In this document: piece by piece, positions 58,251-64,000 of the stretch
Position numbering within the stretch: position 1 is the first letter of the stretch
How the letters are laid out: each line of letters begins with the position of its first letter
NCBI GenBank assembly: GCA_964019165.1
Contig: OZ025280.1
Span: forward strand, 10,100,428-10,164,427
DNA length: 64,000 bases
From: Mastigias papua
Lineage: Eukaryota > Cnidaria > Scyphozoa > Rhizostomeae > Mastigiidae
Direction: 5' to 3'
The notes under the pieces: generated by a model
Told to the model about the DNA's origin: nothing
Databases searched by the model: none
The model's input: the letters and a program-made list of their open reading frames with translations, nothing else
Translations under genes and position numbers: made by a program

Positions 58251-58768
58251 TTTTGTTGTTTTTATAAGAAACAGGTTATAAGAAACGGTAGGCTCGATTT
58301 TCCGAAAGTTAAGAAACAACCATTCCCAAATTGAATAAAGCTAAGAAACTTTTATACTTACGTCAGATGAGCGTCTTCAATCTGTTAAGGAGGATAGCAA
58401 CTTTGTCTCAGCTGTGAGACTGCTCCATAATTTTGCCCCTCTGTAGAAGAACAATATTTGCCCGTTTCAGATATTTTTCATTGAGTGGAGTAGGGAGAAT
58501 TTTTGGAAAGCATTGCTTGCAAGTTTTGTGGAGCAGGGTTGTTGAGAGACTTAATACACCATCGGTTATCATTCTTCAATTAGGACTTTAACTTAGTTTA
58601 TCTCTGACTGTGAGTGAACTGTTTACTTTACCTTGGAAGCATGTTTAACAACTTCATTACCCAAGACCTTTAAAAACCATGTGAGAAACTTTTGATAGCA
58701 ACATTCGCAGAAAATTTAAGAAACTGCCTACCAGCACCGGACCTTAGTTTCTTATAAACAAAATACCT
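58251..58768. mobile_element. Possible MITE with TATAAGAAAC inverted ends
   Basis: The left end TTTTTATAAGAAAC and the right end GTTTCTTATAAACAAAAT are inverted and about 515 bp apart, with extra AAGAAAC strings just inside (GGTTATAAGAAACGGTAGGC left, AAGAAACTGCCTACC right). The latter pair (GGTAGGC/GCCTACC-type) extends the inverted relation. Resembles the candidate at 7601-7968. No target duplication seen. Confidence 0.35.
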
Positions 58769-59408
58769 GCATTTACGTAAGTGACCGACACTTTCTGTTT
58801 TGTATAGTCCTGTCAGTAAACCATGTGATGCTAGGCAGCTGAACTCCATCTAACTATTGTTAAGGTTCCCGTTAATTCCTCCAGTTTTCTTCGGTTTTAC
58901 CTACATTCACAACATTCTCTACAAGATGTTTTCCTTTTCTGTAGTTAACAGTCACGACCTTTTTCTCACACTGGTCTGTCCATCTTATTTGACATATGTA
59001 AGTCCTATTACTCCTTCATTTATAACTACTTTTATTTTTGTAGGAATCTTGACTTCTTCCATAGTTGTTCTTACTTAAATTAGAAAAGACATTACTTAAT
59101 AGCATACACTGCGCCAGTTCTACTCCGAACGAAGATTTTATTTTCGACTACCTATTGATTTTGTCTCGGATTTGATTCTATTGAGAGGGGCTCTCGTGAC
59201 CCCTATTTGTCATTGTCGACCATTTCATATTTTCCACCTTGTGCTTTACCTCTTACTGACAATCACTTTTTCATGCTAGATGTTTACTGTTCTGTTCTAA
59301 ATTGGAACCGAGAAACTTTTTCAATTACCTATAGTAAGTCACCAAATTTGTTCAGTGTATTTTTGCCTGAAATATATTATAATAATAATGACAATATTTA
59401 TACAGGGT

Positions 59409-59420
59409 AACCTCTTCAAC
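59409..59420 (+). repeat. RTE target site duplication, upstream copy
   Basis: AACCTCTTCAAC, identical to 62904-62915. The bases next to it on both sides differ between the two copies, so the duplication is 12 bp. Confidence 0.9.
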
Positions 59421-59847
59421 GTGGTGTTCGGTGTAGTATGTGAGGGGTAGCACCTGTGTAGACCTGTCAGTCGCACATTCCGGTCATTCTGGATGTGGAT
59501 AGGAACTCTGGTCCTCCACTGCTACACAGCTCTCACTTATGGCTCCAAGTAGTTGGTAGTGCACACCAACGGCCACACCATGGTACATCACCTCGACTGG
59601 TGAGCTAAACTAAGTAGAGGGTATCAGTAATCCGTTTGGGTTGCTGTAAAAGGGGACATCACCCCTGTAAGTGCATGAAGTCTGGAGTGGCAGAGGAGGC
59701 AGAAGATCTTTAAGAGAAGACAATGGCTCCAAAGGCACAACAGCAAAGTGTGAGGCACACTCAGGGCATACTCTTGATGATGAAGACTTGTGGCCAGCCT
59801 CCGTGGAAGGGATTAGGGCCCCATCATGTAAATACCAATAGTTTGTT

Positions 59848-62265
59848 ATGGATCTGGTTAATAGAATTGAAGAAGATAGAGAAGGACGAGTTGAGCCCCC
59901 TGCGACTCTTCCGGATTCAAATGACAGGGAAGAAGTTAGTAGCCATCCGGCTAATAGGGCTGCGAATGACGATGGCCACCCAAACCCAACTGGAAGGAGG
60001 TTGTTTGACAATGCAGTACTGAAAACTAGAGGTGAAATCTTAAATATTGGGACGTGGAACGTCAGAACTTTGTATCGATCAGGAAAGCTAGACAATGCTG
60101 TGCAGGAGATGAATAGAATGAGCATTGACATACTGGGACTATCGGAAGTGAGGTGGACAGAGAATGGAATAATAGCAAAGGACAAATATACCATGATATA
60201 TTCAGGAGGAGATGAACATAAAAATGGAGTAGGTATCATTTTAGGGAAAAGATTAGTAAATTCAATCATAGGTTACTGGCCGGTATCAGACAGAATAATA
60301 ATGGTGAAGATAAGAGGAAAGCCTTTCAATGTTAATATAATACAAGTGTATGCTCCCACTCAAGATCATGCACATGAGGAAATTGAGGCTTTCTATGAAA
60401 AGGTAGAGAATGTGATTCAAAGGATTAAATCTGGAGAGGTTACATGCATAATTGGCGACTTTAATGCTAAGGTAGGAACCACGTTAGAGAATACAGTTGG
60501 AAGATATGGGCTAGGAGACACAAATGAACGTGGTGAAAGGCTAATAGAGTTTTGCCAACAGCACACTCTAGTAATCACAAACACATGGTTTCAGCAACAT
60601 CCAAGAAGGCTCTACACATGGCAAAGCCCAGACAAAGAAACTCGAAATCAAATAGATTACATTATGATAAACAGCAGGTTCAAGAATGGAGTTAGAAGAG
60701 TCAAGACATACCCAGGAGCAGATATCAATTCAGATCATAACCCAGTAGTCATGAAATTGAAAATTAAGCTTACAAAAGTACAAACAAAGAGAAGGCAAGG
60801 TCAGCTGAATCTAGATATGTTGAAAGAGGAAAACATCAGAAGTAGGTTCAATGTTGCAATTCAAAATAAATTTGATGTTCTTAATGTAGAGGAACAGGAA
60901 CAAGCACCAGATAGTACAGATACAGTACAGGGGAAATGGGACTATGTAAAGAACGCTTTACATAGAACTGCACAAGAGATTCTACCGAGAAAAAGTATTA
61001 CTAAGAAGCAGAAGTGGATGACAGATGACATTCTAGACAAAATGGATCTCAGAAGAATAGCCAAAAATAATGATCCAAAGCAATATGACAAGTTAAACCG
61101 AGAAGTTATTGACATGTGTGGAAATGCAAAAGAAGATTGGATGATACAGCAATGCCAAGAGGTGGAGGAACTTGATAGGGGACACAAAGTTAAGGAGATG
61201 CATAATAGAGTAAAACACCTGACAACTTTAAAATCAAGTAAACGGAGTTCTGGATGCATAGAGAGCAAAGATGGAAGGATACTGTTTGAACAAAAAGACG
61301 TAGCAGATAGATGGGTTGAATATATAGCTGAATTGTATGATGATGAAAGACAGCCCTTGTCAGACAACAATGCTCTTACTGGTAAGGCAATCCTAAAGTC
61401 AGAAGTCAAGGCAGCAATTAGAGCAATGAAAAGAGGGAAGGCCACAGGCCCAGATGAAATATCAGCTGAGGTTTTGGCAGCATTAGATAGCAACAACCTA
61501 AATATCATCACAGAGATATGCAATGACATCTATCACACTGGTTTTATTCCAAAAGACATGAGACAATCAATCTTTGTGCCTATACCAAAAAAGCCAAATG
61601 CACACAGTTGCTCAGATTTTCGTACCATAAGTTTGATGAGTCATATGACAAAGCTTTTATTGAAGATCATACAAAAAAGGGTTATAGCAAAAATAGATCA
61701 AGAAATTAGCATCTTTCAGAGTGGTTTCCGACCTAGGATTGGAACAAGAGAGGGTATATTCAATCTAAGAATTATTTGTGAGCGAATTATTGAGCTGGGA
61801 CAAGACGTTTTTATCTGTTTTATTGACTATAAGAAAGCGTTTGATAAAGTGAAACATTCCAAGCTGATGGAGTGTCTAAAGGAAATAGGAATTGATGAAA
61901 CAGATTTGAGAACTATTGCAGGGCTATACTGGGATCAAACAGCTGTGGTTAGAACAAAAACAGAGTTTTCATCAGAATTTAGCATCAAGAGAGGTGTTCG
62001 CCAGGGATGTGTCCTGTCACCAAATTTATTTAATTTGTATACAGAGAAAATCTTTAAAGAAGTAATAGATAGAAATGGAGTTAATATCGGTGGTATGAAT
62101 ATTAATAATTTGAGATATGCGGATGACACAGCACTAATAGCCTTAAATGCAGCAGATTTACAGACACTACTCGATAAAGTAAATACATGTGGGAAACCGT
62201 ATGGAATGGAGATGAACATCGTAAAAACAAAGAGTATGGTAGTTAGTAAAACGGCACATAAATAA
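59848..62265 (+). CDS. RTE endonuclease/reverse transcriptase (805-aa main frame)
   Basis: The first ATG after an in-frame TAG at 59839. The APE-type endonuclease starts at about residue 64: NIGTWNVRTLY, catalytic E100 in GLSEVRW, then GDFNAKVG, RNQIDYIM and the final SDH at residues 295-297. The linker runs to about residue 510. The RT domain follows: KRGKATGPDEISAE, FVPIPKK, SGFRPRIGTREGIFN, catalytic D660 in FIDYKKAFDKV, GVRQGCVLSPNLFNLY and YADD at 757-760. The frame is cut at TAA 62263-62265, just before the thumb; the homologous sequence continues in another frame. In an intact element this protein nicks target DNA and primes reverse transcription there. Confidence 0.93.
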   Translation: MDLVNRIEEDREGRVEPPATLPDSNDREEVSSHPANRAANDDGHPNPTGRRLFDNAVLKTRGEILNIGTWNVRTLYRSGKLDNAVQEMNRMSIDILGLSEVRWTENGIIAKDKYTMIYSGGDEHKNGVGIILGKRLVNSIIGYWPVSDRIIMVKIRGKPFNVNIIQVYAPTQDHAHEEIEAFYEKVENVIQRIKSGEVTCIIGDFNAKVGTTLENTVGRYGLGDTNERGERLIEFCQQHTLVITNTWFQQHPRRLYTWQSPDKETRNQIDYIMINSRFKNGVRRVKTYPGADINSDHNPVVMKLKIKLTKVQTKRRQGQLNLDMLKEENIRSRFNVAIQNKFDVLNVEEQEQAPDSTDTVQGKWDYVKNALHRTAQEILPRKSITKKQKWMTDDILDKMDLRRIAKNNDPKQYDKLNREVIDMCGNAKEDWMIQQCQEVEELDRGHKVKEMHNRVKHLTTLKSSKRSSGCIESKDGRILFEQKDVADRWVEYIAELYDDERQPLSDNNALTGKAILKSEVKAAIRAMKRGKATGPDEISAEVLAALDSNNLNIITEICNDIYHTGFIPKDMRQSIFVPIPKKPNAHSCSDFRTISLMSHMTKLLLKIIQKRVIAKIDQEISIFQSGFRPRIGTREGIFNLRIICERIIELGQDVFICFIDYKKAFDKVKHSKLMECLKEIGIDETDLRTIAGLYWDQTAVVRTKTEFSSEFSIKRGVRQGCVLSPNLFNLYTEKIFKEVIDRNGVNIGGMNINNLRYADDTALIALNAADLQTLLDKVNTCGKPYGMEMNIVKTKSMVVSKTAHK

Positions 62266-62888
62266 TAGATTTAGAACTTGACGGAAAGCCAATTGAGCAA
62301 GTATCTAAGTTCGTTTACCTAGGGCATATGATAAGGGAAGATGGCAGAAGTGATGCAGAAATAGCGCGACGTATTCTAATTGCAAAGAGAGCTTTCGCTA
62401 ACATGAAGAAATTGTTGACATGCAGAAACATAAACATTAGTTTGAGATTTAGGCTATTAAAATGCTATGTTTGGTCTACACTTACCTACGGAGTTGAAAC
62501 ATGGACCATTTCAAGGGCTATGAGTAGGCGATTGGAAGCATTTGAAATGTGGTGCTATAGGCGAATGTTAAGGATATCATACACTGAGCATAAGACGAAT
62601 TAAGAGGTGTTGGGCATGATGAAGATAAAGAGACTACTGATTGATAGTATCAGAAAAAGGAAGGCCAAATATTTCGGGCATATGGTAAGACAGAATGGGC
62701 TACAGAGACTTTTATTAGAAGGGAAAATAAACGGAAAAAGGGGAAAAGGAAGGCCAAGAATTATATGGGCAACTAACATCAAGGACTGGACAGGAAAGAC
62801 TTATGGCGAATGCGTGAGAGCTGCGGAGAACAGACAAGAATGGAGGTCCATAACAGCCAACCTGCTGGGAGCAGATGGCACAAGATGA
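62259..62888 (+). pseudogene. RTE RT C-terminal part, frameshifted and with an internal stop
   Basis: From about 62262 the frame reads IIDLELDGKPIEQVSKFVYL and continues the RT thumb, so a one-base indel lies within about 62250-62264. At 62601-62603 a TAA interrupts (HKTN/stop/EVLGMMK); the same frame then continues KIKRLLIDSIRKRKAKYFGH to NLLGADGTR and the true stop TGA at 62886. Family members have a residue at the TAA position, so it is a point nonsense mutation. The conserved RTE C-terminus (GKRGKGRPRIIW, DWTGKTYGECVRAAENRQEW) is otherwise intact. Confidence 0.9.
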
Positions 62889-62903
62889 TTGATTGATTGA
62901 TTG
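62885..62903 (+). repeat. RTE 3' tail, (GATT)n
   Basis: About five GATT-type units right after the coding end, and directly before the downstream target duplication. Short tandem-repeat tails instead of poly(A) are typical of RTE elements. Confidence 0.9.
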
Positions 62904-62915
62904 AACCTCTTCAAC
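62904..62915 (+). repeat. RTE target site duplication, downstream copy
   Basis: AACCTCTTCAAC, identical to 59409-59420. Confidence 0.9.
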
Positions 62916-64000
62916 ACATGAAGTGCTGTTATCAATGAGGGCCCTGTATCTAAAACTATGATATGTTACAATAATAAAGAAATATAATAAGTAAGTATAA
63001 CTGGTCAAAACATTTAGAAATGTAAATTACGCATTCCATTCAGCCCAGATCCTTACTCTCGGGTGCTAATACAAAGGGGTTTTAATAGGTGGAGGTGGGA
63101 ACTTTTTTCAACAACTATTAAACACGGGGTTTATTAACCAGGGGGATTGTCCAAATAGGAAGCCTCTCATGCGGTAATATAACACCTGGTTCTATGGTCA
63201 AAGAACATACTTATAACTACATAGAACACTCAAAACGTGAATGCAGTGGCGTATTATATTTTCGAATCTACAACACAAAGACAAGTTGTGCCTGAAATAT
63301 AATTGACATGGTCCTTTGATGCTTCACCTTACTGCAACTAATAAGCGAGGAGGGTCTTACTACGGTCACCTGAGAGTAAGTGTTATGCTTGGCTAATTGT
63401 AGCTTTCCAATATCTATTATAACGAGCATTGTCTCCTGTATTTATTCATATCATTTCACCTTCATGATACAGGGAAAGTGACTTCTGTAGATCCCAGTGA
63501 GTAGAGTACTTACTAACAGACATTACACTTTATTCTTCTTCACACTGGGCAGGCACGCATTACTAACTCACTATTTTTGCCAGATTCTTACTGACCTGTT
63601 GTCAATTTGGAGTCAAGTTCAGTTTTAAGTTACATTTTGTAAGTCATCTTCTTTGCAACTTTTATTGTCAACTTGCGTTTGCCTCTCAATTTTACTATCG
63701 AGCGCCTGAGATTACTCTGATGTCACTATCATTATCACAGTAGCGAGATGGCTTCATCTTTACATACTGAAGTTATGTCAGTCATGCACACTTGACAGCA
63801 TTCTATTCATTCAGATTCCAGTTTTTAGAGATATTCACATTACCTTAATTATTCACATAGCCATTATTTCATTATTGTTCTATATCTTTACAGTTGTCAT
63901 CTTGAAATATCAAATACTATATTTTCATTTCATTGTTCCTTTTAATGTCCCGGTGTTTTAACATATCACAAAGGTTTGTTTGTTACTATATATAGTACCT
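62916..64000. other. Non-coding sequence after the RTE
   Basis: No gene, array terminus or recognisable repeat seen. Presumably the continuation of the pre-insertion U9 or flanking sequence. GGGGTTTTAATAGG and GGGGTTTATTAACC strings near 63077-63140 are reminiscent of the GGGGCTTATT strings at 7440 and 17730. Confidence 0.5.

Larger units (their letters stand above)
59421..62903 (+). mobile_element. RTE/BovB-like non-LTR retrotransposon, near full length (3483 bp)
   Basis: Bounded by perfect 12-bp target duplications. 5' UTR 59421-59847, an EN-RT frame from 59848, and coding that ends at 62888, directly merging with the 3' tail GATTGATTGATTGATTG. The very short 3' UTR, tandem short-repeat tail and single apurinic-endonuclease/RT frame are hallmarks of the RTE clade. 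An intact duplication and only two disabling mutations point to a relatively recent insertion into U9. Confidence 0.92.
54323..64000 (+). mobile_element. Helitron unit U9 (class-B left end), right end not seen
   Basis: The left end TCTCTACATAACTAAGATCC is slightly diverged and follows CTAG of U8. It has a class-B subterminal region (ATGCTAATTTATGCC, GTACCACGTGACG), a TTCGAGGAGAAGTTCG stretch and donor-like GT at 54942, as in U4. The 40-nt block, diverged, is at 55692-55735. No right-end hairpin (GCCCGC/GCGGGC) is visible up to 64000, so the unit either extends past the window like U1, or lost its end and the array stops here. An RTE LINE has inserted at 59421. Confidence 0.55.

Noticed and set aside
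1..64000. Possible endogenous retrovirus or LTR element ends in the repeated blocks
   Set aside because: No gag/pol, integrase, primer-binding site or LTR pairs were seen. The repeats are explained by Helitron ends.

Overview
This is animal-type, AT-rich nuclear DNA made almost entirely of transposable elements. No convincing host gene was found. The evidence for a metazoan is an RTE/BovB-like LINE, a PIF/Harbinger element with a HARBI1-like nuclease and a SANT/Myb-like partner, and a Helitron RepHel gene with a spliceosomal intron. The sequence alone does not place the organism further. No CRISPR, tRNA or rRNA was seen.

The main feature is a head-to-tail array of Helitron (rolling-circle) elements covering at least positions 1-54322, and probably to the window end. 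Nine left ends matching TCTCTATATACTAAGATCCC start at 2378, 23644, 28623, 36629, 41804, 44784, 49844, 51184 and 54323. Each abuts, or nearly abuts, the right end of the preceding unit (hairpin AGCCCGC/GTCTA/GCGGGCT, short spacer, CTAG). I number the units U0 (tail only, 1-2377) to U9 (54323 to at least 64000).

U1 (2378-23643, about 21.3 kb) is the only unit with recognisable Helitron genes: an HUH Rep plus PIF1-like helicase at 10228-19081. The gene carries two in-frame stops and a frameshift, and the second Tyr of the Rep two-Tyr motif is Asn. It also has an intron (14210-18664), into which a complete 4141-bp Harbinger element (14336-18476, TTA target duplications) has inserted. That Harbinger has an intact 440-aa DDE transposase and, on the minus strand, a SANT/Myb-like gene broken by one extra A in a homopolymer.

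The other units are non-coding, 1.3 to 8 kb long. They share a 5' block with conserved splice-donor-like sites, a conserved 40-nt block, and tails in various states of divergence. In most units the terminal hairpin has grown into a roughly 500-600-bp near-perfect palindrome. In others it is collapsed, halved or cut at a CTAG in the hairpin loop. U3 contains three near-identical copies of a 1964-bp segment.

U9 holds a near-complete RTE LINE (59421-62903) with a perfect 12-bp target duplication and a GATT-type tail. It encodes endonuclease plus reverse transcriptase, broken near the C-terminus by one frameshift and one stop.

Inferred working relationship: U1-type RepHel would have driven replication of the non-coding units that share its ends. 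Read-through from one unit's right end into the next unit's left end would explain the concatemer.
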